DNA from: Nocardia wallacei
Lineage (GTDB): Bacteria > Actinomycetota > Actinomycetes > Mycobacteriales > Mycobacteriaceae
Direction: 5' to 3'
Assembly: GCF_029868745.1 (NCBI RefSeq)
Contig: NZ_JARWOP010000164.1
Span: 1-39,213, forward strand
DNA: 39,213 nt
Shown here: piece after piece, positions 8,115 to 14,149 of the stretch
Layout: each line of letters begins with the position of its first letter
Position numbering within the stretch: position 1 is the stretch's first letter
Made by a program: the position numbers and the translations under genes
The notes under the pieces: model-generated
Seen by the model: only the letters and a program-made list of their open reading frames with translations
What the model was told of the DNA's origin: nothing
The model's database searches: none

Positions 8115-9221
8115 ATGAATTCCATTGCCGCGAGCGAGGTTTCCGAGAGCGCGCCGCCCGGGCCGGTGCTCGTGCTCGTCGCCGACCGAAGACTCCGCGA
8201 GGAAGTGAGCCGAGTCGCGGCCGCCGCCGACCGTCGCGTCACCGCGGCCGGGATGCCGGTCGGCCGGCGTGCCTGGTCCGACGCGGTCATGGTGATTCTC
8301 GACACCGCGGCCGCCGGAGAATGCGGTGCGGCCGCCTATCCACGCCGCGCGGGCACGCTGCTGGTGACGGAGGGCGAACCCGGTTTGCTCGACTGGCAGG
8401 CGGCCGCCGCCGTCGGCGCCGAACGGGTCATCGCCCTGCCCGCCGCGGCCGACCAGTTGATCGAGTCGTTCGCCGACCACACCCACCGCGGCCCCGGCGA
8501 CGGTCTCGTGGTCGCCGTCGTGGGTGCGAGCGGGGGAGCGGGCGCCTCCACGCTCGCCGCGGCCGTCGCGCTGACCGCCGGCGACCGGTTCCTGCCGCAC
8601 ACCATCCTGGTCGACGGCGATCCCCTCGGCGGCGGCCTGGACCTGCTGCTCGGCCTCGAATCCGCGCCGGGATTGCGCTGGCCCGACCTGGTGGTCGAGG
8701 AGGGCCGGGTGGCCGCCGCGGCGCTGCACGACGCGCTCCCGTCGGCCGGTCCCGGGCTGGCGGTGCTCTCGTGCGGCCGGGCGTCCGCCGGCGACGTGGC
8801 GGCCGAGATCGGGCCGGGTGCGGCCCGTGCGGTGGTCGAGGCCGGCCGTTCCGCCGGCGATCTCGTGGTCTGCGACGTATCCGGTTCCCACGGCCCGCAC
8901 GCCGACCAACTGCTGGACGCCGCCGACCTTGTGGTGCTGGTTGTCCCCGCCCGTCTGCGCGCGGTGGCAGCCGCCCGCGCCGTCGCCGCCCACGTACGCC
9001 GCCGAAACACCAACCAGGGCTTGATCGTTCGAGGCCCCGCCCCAGGCGGCCTACGCTCCGCCGAGGTAGCCGCAGCCCTCGACCTCCCCCTCCTGGCCGG
9101 AGTCCGAGCCCAACCAGGCCTGTCCACCCGCCTCGAACGCCACGGCCTCACAACGCCCCGCGGCCCACTACGCGCAGCCGCAGACGCCGTCCTCGACGTG
9201 CTGTCGGAGGCAGAGCGATGA
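8115..9221 (+). CDS. ssd: Septum-site-determining protein Ssd (CpaE/MinD-like)
   Basis: A 368-residue CpaE-like protein of the helicase/secretion neighbourhood, syntenic with M. tuberculosis Ssd (Rv3660c), which affects septation. An N-terminal receiver-like segment is followed by a MinD/ParA-type NTPase domain. The Walker A equivalent GASGGAGAST lies at 137-146. It lacks the Lys of classical deviant Walker A motifs (KGGxGKT), so ATP hydrolysis may be weak or absent. VDGDPLGGGLD at 167-177 fits the A' motif. In Tad systems CpaE-like proteins help place the secretion machinery. The stop overlaps the next small ORF through ATGA, and the gene opens the tad operon. Confidence 0.88.
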   Translation: MNSIAASEVSESAPPGPVLVLVADRRLREEVSRVAAAADRRVTAAGMPVGRRAWSDAVMVILDTAAAGECGAAAYPRRAGTLLVTEGEPGLLDWQAAAAVGAERVIALPAAADQLIESFADHTHRGPGDGLVVAVVGASGGAGASTLAAAVALTAGDRFLPHTILVDGDPLGGGLDLLLGLESAPGLRWPDLVVEEGRVAAAALHDALPSAGPGLAVLSCGRASAGDVAAEIGPGAARAVVEAGRSAGDLVVCDVSGSHGPHADQLLDAADLVVLVVPARLRAVAAARAVAAHVRRRNTNQGLIVRGPAPGGLRSAEVAAALDLPLLAGVRAQPGLSTRLERHGLTTPRGPLRAAADAVLDVLSEAER

Positions 9222-9490
9222 GGGGCGATGGCGTGCGCTCGGTGGATGGAACGCGAAATACCCGCTGGCACAAAGCTGCCCGCATGGCCGAGCGCGCAGG
9301 ACACTGGCCCACCCGGGAGTGCCACCGCCTCGTCCGGGAGTGCCGCTGCCCTGTTCGGGAGTGCCGCCGCCCTGTTCGGGAGAGCTGCCGCCCTGTTCGG
9401 GAGAGTAGAGCGGGTGCCGCGAAAGACCTTGCGCGTATGACGAACTCGGCTAGCGCGTGCGGTGTTGACATTTCCGGAGGCCTGCGGTGA
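9218..9490 (+). CDS. Candidate small ORF bridging ssd and tadA (90 aa)
   Basis: I do not recognise this product. The ATG at 9218 shares ATGA with the ssd stop, and the TGA shares GTGA with the tadA start, so the ORF fills the gap exactly. The middle consists of Arg/Cys-rich heptads (RECHRLV, RECRCPV, RECRRPV) encoded by the 21-bp tandem repeat at 9313-9410. Third-position GC is less biased than in the flanking genes, which argues against strong coding selection. It could be a real small protein, a coupling ORF that carries ribosomes from ssd to tadA, or chance. An alternative 70-codon frame starting at 9228 reads the repeat as GSAAALF. Confidence 0.3.
   Translation: MRGDGVRSVDGTRNTRWHKAARMAERAGHWPTRECHRLVRECRCPVRECRRPVRESCRPVRESRAGAAKDLARMTNSASACGVDISGGLR
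9313..9410 (+). repeat. 21-bp tandem repeat, four full copies and one partial
   Basis: Units begin at 9313, 9334, 9355 and 9376, with a partial copy from 9397. The shared core is CGGGAG followed by a C/G-rich stretch ending in CCTGT. Copies 2 to 4 differ from each other at only a few positions. The period is a multiple of three, so each reading frame meets a repeated heptapeptide. Confidence 0.85.
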
Positions 9491-10674
9491 GCGCGCTGGT
9501 GACGGCCGAGTTGCTGGACCGAGTGCGGGAACGGCTGGCTACCGAGTCCGCGGAACTGGATCCGGCGCGAATGGCGGCCGCGATCCGCGCCGAGGCGGGC
9601 GGGGTGCTCGGCGACACCGATCTGCTGCGCGTGCTCCGCCTGCTGCAGACCGAGATGACGGGAGCGGGCGTGCTGGAGCCGCTGCTGCACGATCCGGACG
9701 TCTCCGACGTGCTCGTCACCGGGCCCGACTCGGTCTGGGTGGACCGCGGGCACGGCCTGCAGCGCACCGCGATCACCTTTCCCGACGAGGCCGCGGTACG
9801 TCGGCTGGCGCAGCGGCTGTCCCTCTCGGCCGGTCGCCGCCTCGACGACGCACAGCCATGGGTGGACGGCAGACTGCCGGGAGTCGAAGGCGTGCCGGGC
9901 AATTCGTTCGGCGTCCGGCTGCACGCTGTGCTGGCGCCGATCGCACACGGCGGCACCTGCTTGTCGCTGCGAGTGTTGCGACCTGCGAGCCAGGGACTGG
10001 ACGCCTTGACGGCATCCGGCTCGGTGCCGGTGGCGGCGAAACAATTGCTGGAGCGCATGATTCACGCCCGGCTGGCCTTCCTCGTGGTAGGCGGCACGGG
10101 AGCGGGCAAGACCACCCTGCTGTCCGGTCTGCTCGCGAAAGTCGCTGCGGCCGAGCGCATCGTGTGCGTGGAGGACGCCGCCGAACTCGCTCCGCCGCAT
10201 CCGCACGTCGTCCGATTGGTCGCCCGCACAGCCAATGTGGAAGGCGCAGGCGCGGTCACGGTCCGCGACCTGGTCCGCCAGGCCCTACGCATGCGTCCCG
10301 ACCGCATCGTCATAGGTGAGGTGCGCGGCGCCGAGGTCGTGGACCTGCTCACCGCCCTCAACACCGGACACGACGGCGGCGCCGGCACGGTCCACGCGAA
10401 CTCACCCCAAGAGGTCCCCGCCCGCCTGGAAGCCCTCGCGGCCCTGGGCGGTATGGGCCGAGCCGCCCTGCACAGCCAACTGGCCGCAGCCGTCCAACTC
10501 ATCCTGCACATGCACCGCCGCCCCGACGGCTCCCGAGTCCTACGCGAAATCGGCCTGGTAGCCCGCGACCCCACCGGCCAGGTCCACATCGACCCAGCCT
10601 GGCGCGCCGACAATTCCCCCACCCCTGCCGCCCCCGCCCTGGACCGCCTCCTCACCGACCGACTCACCCCATGA
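9487..10674 (+). CDS. tadA: Tad secretion ATPase TadA/CpaF
   Basis: A 395-residue type II/IV secretion ATPase that powers assembly of Flp-type pili or the related secretion system at the inner membrane. It has Walker A GGTGAGKTT at 202-210, an Asp-box region VCVEDAAELA near 227, RIVIGEVRG at 273-281 (Walker B region) and conserved GHDGGAGTVHANSP at 294-307. Length and motifs match the actinobacterial helicase/secretion-neighbourhood ATPase family (M. tuberculosis Rv3659c). GTG 9487 is preceded by GGAGG seven bases upstream. The stop shares ATGA with the following ORF. Confidence 0.93.
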   Translation: MSALVTAELLDRVRERLATESAELDPARMAAAIRAEAGGVLGDTDLLRVLRLLQTEMTGAGVLEPLLHDPDVSDVLVTGPDSVWVDRGHGLQRTAITFPDEAAVRRLAQRLSLSAGRRLDDAQPWVDGRLPGVEGVPGNSFGVRLHAVLAPIAHGGTCLSLRVLRPASQGLDALTASGSVPVAAKQLLERMIHARLAFLVVGGTGAGKTTLLSGLLAKVAAAERIVCVEDAAELAPPHPHVVRLVARTANVEGAGAVTVRDLVRQALRMRPDRIVIGEVRGAEVVDLLTALNTGHDGGAGTVHANSPQEVPARLEALAALGGMGRAALHSQLAAAVQLILHMHRRPDGSRVLREIGLVARDPTGQVHIDPAWRADNSPTPAAPALDRLLTDRLTP

Positions 10675-11087
10675 ACCCGCCGACTTGCGCTGTGATCGTG
10701 TCTCGGCGCACGAGATCCGAAACCGTCTGCCGCCCAAGGTCCTTTGAGCCATCGGGGATGAGTGACGTGTATGCGCCCGCCGTCTCATTGACGCCAGGGG
10801 TGCATTCGAACATGGATCGTCCGAGGGTTGTGTGGTCGTGGGGTAGGGGAGCGGTGGCGATCGGGCAGATCCTCATCGCCGGTCCGATGACCGTGTCGTC
10901 GTGGTGTGGCGGAACAGCGGCGATCCGTGTCGTCGGGCTGAATGGGCCGGAGATTGTGTGGTCATTGTTCGGCGGTGTGGTGATTATCAGCCCGAACGCA
11001 CCGAGTGAGCCGAGGGGTCTGTGGTCGTTGTGTGACAGAACGGCGGCGACTGAACCGGTCACGCTCGGCATGGGGGTGGGGTTGTGA
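10671..11087 (+). CDS. Candidate ORF between tadA and tadB with 21-residue repeats (138 aa)
   Basis: Unrecognised. ATG 10671 overlaps the tadA stop through ATGA, and the TGA at 11085-11087 overlaps a GTG at 11084 through GTGA. Residues 52-135 are four diverged 21-residue repeats, each with a tryptophan-serine near its start (VVWSW, VSSW, IVWSL, GLWSL). The opposite strand is also open through the repeats, so which strand codes, if any, is unclear. It may be a real protein, a coupling ORF or open repetitive DNA. Confidence 0.25.
   Translation: MNPPTCAVIVSRRTRSETVCRPRSFEPSGMSDVYAPAVSLTPGVHSNMDRPRVVWSWGRGAVAIGQILIAGPMTVSSWCGGTAAIRVVGLNGPEIVWSLFGGVVIISPNAPSEPRGLWSLCDRTAATEPVTLGMGVGL
10824..11075. 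repeat. Four diverged 63-bp tandem repeats
   Basis: Units span 10824-10886, 10887-10949, 10950-11012 and 11013-11075. Shared words are TGTGGTCGT near the unit start and GGCGGAACAGCGGCGAT-like sequence in the middle; units 2 and 4 are the most alike. 63 bp is three times the 21-bp period seen upstream of tadA, but I see no clear sequence match between the two repeat families. Confidence 0.65.
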
Positions 11088-11139
11088 GCGCGGCGACCGA
11101 ACTGGTCGTGCTCGGCATGGGGGTGGGGTTGTGAGCGCG
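11046..11139 (+). repeat. 47-bp tandem duplication of the tadB start region
   Basis: 11046-11092 and 11093-11139 match at 43 of 47 positions, and the last 31 are identical. Each copy ends in a G-rich tract followed by TTGTGAGCGCG, so the ribosome site and GTG start of tadB are present twice. The second copy starts tadB in frame. The first copy opens a 16-codon ORF (11084-11134) that ends on the tadB GTG. Confidence 0.9.
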
Positions 11140-11922
11140 GTGATCTGCTGTCTGGCTCTGGCGATGCTGGTGTTGCCGGTGCGGACCGGGCGGAGTAGGG
11201 CGCGGCGTTTGTTGGGTGCGTCCGGAGCGGGACGAAAAGTGCCGCGCTCATTGGTTTTTCGAGTGGTCGCCGTGGTGGCCGTGGCCGCGACGGCTGTGCT
11301 GGGAATCGGGCCGCTGCTCGCTGCGGTCATCGTGGCGGGCACGGTGACGGTGCGCGTGCGACAGATCCGTGAGGACAGGCGGCGGGCGGCCGAGTGTTCG
11401 GCGCTGGCGGAGGCCCTGGAAACCGTGGTCGGTGAGCTACGGGTCGGTGCGCACCCCAGTGCGGCAGCCGCCACCGCGGCGAGCGAGATCGGCGGCTCGG
11501 CGTCCGCGGCCTTCGCGGTGTGCGCGGCACGCAGCAGACTCGGCGGCGCGGCCGCCGACGGCCTGCGCGCACCGGAGGCGGTGATAGCCGCCGAGCTGTC
11601 CCGAGTGGCAGACGCCTGGCAGGTAGCCGAACGACACGGCCTCGCCCTGGCCGAACTGCTCGCCGCGATGCGCGCAGACCTACAGAGCCGCATCCGCTTT
11701 CGCGACCGCACAGTCGCCGCACTCGCAGGCGCCCGCGCCACCGCACTCGTACTCGCCGGACTCCCCCTCCTAGGCATCACCCTCGGCCAACTGATCGGCG
11801 CAGCACCCCTACAGGTACTCCTCACCCCCGGCCCCGGAGCCCTGCTCCTCCCCCTCGGCACCGCCCTGATCTGCGCCGGCCTCCTGTGGACCGACACCAT
11901 CACCCGAAAGGTACTGACATGA
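11131..11922 (+). CDS. tadB: Tad/type II secretion inner-membrane protein TadB
   Basis: Membrane platform component of the Flp pilus/Tad system, 263 residues (M. tuberculosis Rv3658c is similar in length). Two hydrophobic segments lie near the N-terminus. A T2SSF-type cytoplasmic helical domain follows, with EALETVVGELRVGAHPSAAA and VADAWQVAERHGLALAELL, then the pattern RFRDRTVAALAGARATALVL leading into C-terminal transmembrane helices. The start is GTG 11131 after a G-rich tract; upstream in-frame codons from 11005 are repeat sequence. The stop overlaps the next ORF by ATGA. Confidence 0.87.
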   Translation: MSAVICCLALAMLVLPVRTGRSRARRLLGASGAGRKVPRSLVFRVVAVVAVAATAVLGIGPLLAAVIVAGTVTVRVRQIREDRRRAAECSALAEALETVVGELRVGAHPSAAAATAASEIGGSASAAFAVCAARSRLGGAAADGLRAPEAVIAAELSRVADAWQVAERHGLALAELLAAMRADLQSRIRFRDRTVAALAGARATALVLAGLPLLGITLGQLIGAAPLQVLLTPGPGALLLPLGTALICAGLLWTDTITRKVLT

Positions 11923-12140
11923 CCCGCGCCCCGACCCACAGCACCCACCCCAAACCCCCACCCACCTCGCACCCCACAGTGGCCGCCCCGCCGCCAACCA
12001 CCGTCGGGCGCCTGGTTCGCGATCGGCGACCCCGGTCGCGCGCCGGCGGGCCTCTCACGACAGCCTCCGCGTCGAGTGCATCGGACCGCAGGTCCGTTTC
12101 GTCCGCGTGGTGGCTGCTCGACGTGGGTGTGCGGCCATGA
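11919..12140 (+). CDS. Candidate small ORF bridging tadB and tadC (73 aa)
   Basis: Unrecognised. It starts at ATG 11919 inside the tadB stop (ATGA) and ends at 12140, sharing ATGA with the tadC start at 12137. The first half is rich in Pro, His and Thr; the second half is Arg/Ser-rich. Third positions are mostly G or C, as expected for a gene here, but a GC-rich non-coding stretch would show the same. No ribosome site is separate from tadB, so expression would depend on coupling. Confidence 0.35.
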   Translation: MTRAPTHSTHPKPPPTSHPTVAAPPPTTVGRLVRDRRPRSRAGGPLTTASASSASDRRSVSSAWWLLDVGVRP

Positions 12141-12739
12141 CCGGCATGTCTATCCCATTGGCGCTCTTGGCTTTCGCGGTGCTGCTTGTTCCAGGGCGGA
12201 TGACCCCGGCGGCACGTCTGCATGCCGTTCGGGTTCGCCCGTTCGCTGGGGGTAGCGCGCCGAGGGCGGTCTCGGTCCGCTCGGATCCGCTCGCCATGGC
12301 CTCGGTGCTCGATCTCCTCGCCGCCTGTCTGCGGGCCGGACTGCCGGTGGGTACGGCTGCCAGGGCGGTGGCGGCGGGCGCGCCCGCGCCGGTCGGTGTG
12401 GCTCTGCGTCGGGCCGCTGATCTGATGGCGCTCGGTGCGGATCCGATCGCGGCCTGGGAATGCGCCGCCGACGAAGCCGAATCCGACGAGATGCGCGCCC
12501 TGGCACGGCTGGTCCGCCGCTCGGCGCGCTCCGGCGCCGCGCTGGCAGGCGCGGTTTCCGAACTGGCGGAACAGTTCCGCGGGACCGTCGAGGACGCGAC
12601 CGCCGCCCGGGCCGAACGGGCGGGCGTGCTGATCAGCGGCCCACTCGGCCTGTGCTTCCTGCCCGCCTTCATCTGCCTGGGCATCGTGCCGGTCGTCATC
12701 GGCCTGGCCGGACGGGTGCTGGAAGGCGGGCTGCTGTGA
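12137..12739 (+). CDS. tadC: Tad/type II secretion inner-membrane protein TadC
   Basis: Second T2SSF-type platform protein, 200 residues (M. tuberculosis Rv3657c is close in length). It has an N-terminal hydrophobic segment SIPLALLAFAVLLVPG. The cytoplasmic domain contains ASVLDLLAACLRAGLPVGTA and RLVRRSARSGAALAGAVSEL. The C-terminal region GVLISGPLGLCFLPAFICLG and onward is hydrophobic. The ATG at 12137 is supported by four-base coupling with the upstream small ORF; a GTG at 12107 is a longer alternative. Confidence 0.87.
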   Translation: MTGMSIPLALLAFAVLLVPGRMTPAARLHAVRVRPFAGGSAPRAVSVRSDPLAMASVLDLLAACLRAGLPVGTAARAVAAGAPAPVGVALRRAADLMALGADPIAAWECAADEAESDEMRALARLVRRSARSGAALAGAVSELAEQFRGTVEDATAARAERAGVLISGPLGLCFLPAFICLGIVPVVIGLAGRVLEGGLL

Positions 12740-12796
12740 ACACGCGAGGACTCCGGTGCGGACCGGCCGCACCGGCACAGGGGAAAGGGGACAACG

Positions 12797-13009
12797 ATGC
12801 GCTCGACAGTTCGAACAGCGGTACTGGAACTGCGCTCGCGCCTGATCCAGGCGGCAATGGCCGACGAAGGCATGTCCACGGCGGAGTACGCGATCGGCAC
12901 TATCGCCGCGGCAGCCTTCGGCGCGGTGTTGTACACGGTGGTGACCGGCGATTCGATCGTGAACGCCCTCACCCGGATCATCGACCGGGCATTGAACACG
13001 GAGGTGTGA
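12797..13009 (+). CDS. flp: Flp-type pilin-like protein (DUF4244)
   Basis: A 70-residue small membrane protein syntenic with Rv3656c. DEGMSTAEYAIGTIAAAAFG, starting near residue 23, resembles the Flp/type IV pilin processing region: charged residues, a Gly before the cut site, a Glu five residues on, then a hydrophobic helix. It is the probable pilus subunit and would be cut by a prepilin peptidase, which is not in this window. AAAGGGGA precedes the ATG. The stop overlaps the next GTG by four bases. Confidence 0.88.
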   Translation: MRSTVRTAVLELRSRLIQAAMADEGMSTAEYAIGTIAAAAFGAVLYTVVTGDSIVNALTRIIDRALNTEV

Positions 13010-13392
13010 CGGAAGCAATCGAAAACCCGTCTGACGCAACGACTTCCGAGCCCAACGGCGCCCACGGAGAATCCGGCGCGGTAACGGTCGAGGCGGCGAT
13101 CGCACTCGCCGCCCTCGTGGTCGCGGTGTCACTGTGCGTAGGCGGCCTGCTGGCGGCGCCGACCCAGATCCGCTGTGTCGACGCCGCCCGCGAGGCCGCC
13201 CGCCTGACCGCCCGCGGCGCCGACTCCGACGCCCTACCCGCGGCCCGCCGAATCGCACCACCGAACGCCTCCATCACCATCCGAACCGACGGCGACTACG
13301 TAATCGCCGTCGTCACATCCGGCACCCCACTACTCCCCCTCCACCTGCACGCCGAGGCGGTAGCAGTCCGCGAGCCGGGCGAGCCCCAATGA
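13006..13392 (+). CDS. TadE-like pseudopilin (Rv3655c-like)
   Basis: A 128-residue TadE-family minor pilin-like protein. The short polar N-terminus is followed by GAVTVEAAIALAALVVAVSL, the Glu-containing pseudopilin motif and membrane helix. A Cys appears in the helix and another in TQIRCVDAAREAAR. The start is GTG 13006, which overlaps the pilin stop (GTGA). The stop overlaps the next ATG (ATGA), so pilin and both TadE-like genes are tightly coupled. Confidence 0.83.
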   Translation: MTEAIENPSDATTSEPNGAHGESGAVTVEAAIALAALVVAVSLCVGGLLAAPTQIRCVDAAREAARLTARGADSDALPAARRIAPPNASITIRTDGDYVIAVVTSGTPLLPLHLHAEAVAVREPGEPQ

Positions 13393-13832
13393 CCCGGCCG
13401 CCGAACACAGGCGACCGCGTCTCCCGCCTGCACCGTGCCGGTAGCTCGCGCACGAATGTCGGCGTTGGTCGCCGCTCGGGCGCGCGATGGCGGGCCGACG
13501 AGGGGATCGCCACGATTACCGCCTGCCTTGTGCTCGCGGCGCTGTTCGCGGTGACTGTCCTGATCACTCACGTCGGCACGGTGGTCGTGGCGCGGCATCG
13601 GGCGCAGGCCGCGGCGGACCTGAGTGCGCTGGCCGCGGCGGGCGCATTGGGCTCGGGTGCGGATATCGGTTGTGCGCGGGCGGGTGAACTCGCGCGGCGC
13701 ATGCGGGCGCGCGTGGAATCCTGCACAACTGTCGAATGGGATGTGACTGTCACCGTGACGATCGCCATACCTATCGGGCCTTTGGACGCGAGAACAGTTA
13801 GAGCGACCGCGCGCGCCGGTCCGGTGTCTTGA
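13389..13832 (+). CDS. TadE-like protein of the helicase/secretion neighbourhood (Rv3654c-like)
   Basis: A 147-residue protein matching the Rv3654c type. A basic N-terminal region is followed by ADEGIATITACLVLAALFAV, a pilin-like Glu motif with a membrane helix, then ARHRAQAAADLSALAAAGAL, the conserved patch of TadE/TadG-like proteins. It ends with a beta-rich tail. It is the last gene of the tad operon; the next gene is convergent. Confidence 0.82.
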   Translation: MTRPPNTGDRVSRLHRAGSSRTNVGVGRRSGARWRADEGIATITACLVLAALFAVTVLITHVGTVVVARHRAQAAADLSALAAAGALGSGADIGCARAGELARRMRARVESCTTVEWDVTVTVTIAIPIGPLDARTVRATARAGPVS

Positions 13833-14149
13833 TCGTGGTCCGTCGACCGATCTCAGACCGTACGGTTGGTGCCGGAAGAATGGGTGACTCGAGCCACACA
13901 TGGTCGCAAACCGTGTTCCGGATTGTCGAATTACACCCTGGGGAATTCTGGTATCGGTGCTTTCCAATTTGTCCGCAGGGCGCTATTCGGCCGAATGGTC
14001 ACCGTCGAGTTAATGCCCAGGGCAATGACTCAGTTAATATGAGGCCATTCCTCTTTATTCGTGGGGCCGCAAGCCGACCTTGGCCCGTCACGCCCTGCTC
14101 ACTGCCGCGCGCGGTGTCGCGGAGTGGTCTCACTGCGATGAATCGGCAG
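13833..14149. other. Intergenic region between convergent tad operon and helicase
   Basis: About 317 bases of lower GC content than the flanks. I see no gene. It contains a symmetric interrupted repeat at 14007-14031 and little else. Convergent genes make terminators likely here. Confidence 0.5.
14007..14031. terminator. Interrupted inverted repeat between convergent genes
   Basis: GAGT (14007-14010) and ACTC (14028-14031) flank GCCC (14015-14018) and GGGC (14020-14023) in exact symmetry. It could be a weak bidirectional terminator or a protein-binding site; the paired arms are short. Confidence 0.3.

Noticed and set aside
9313..9410. Possible CRISPR array
   Set aside because: The 21-bp units are directly adjacent with no spacers, and no cas gene is nearby.
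10664..11251. Minus-strand ORF through the 63-bp repeats
   Set aside because: Open and repetitive, but it has no ribosome site, runs into the start of tadB and opposes the operon. It is mentioned only as evidence that both strands are open.
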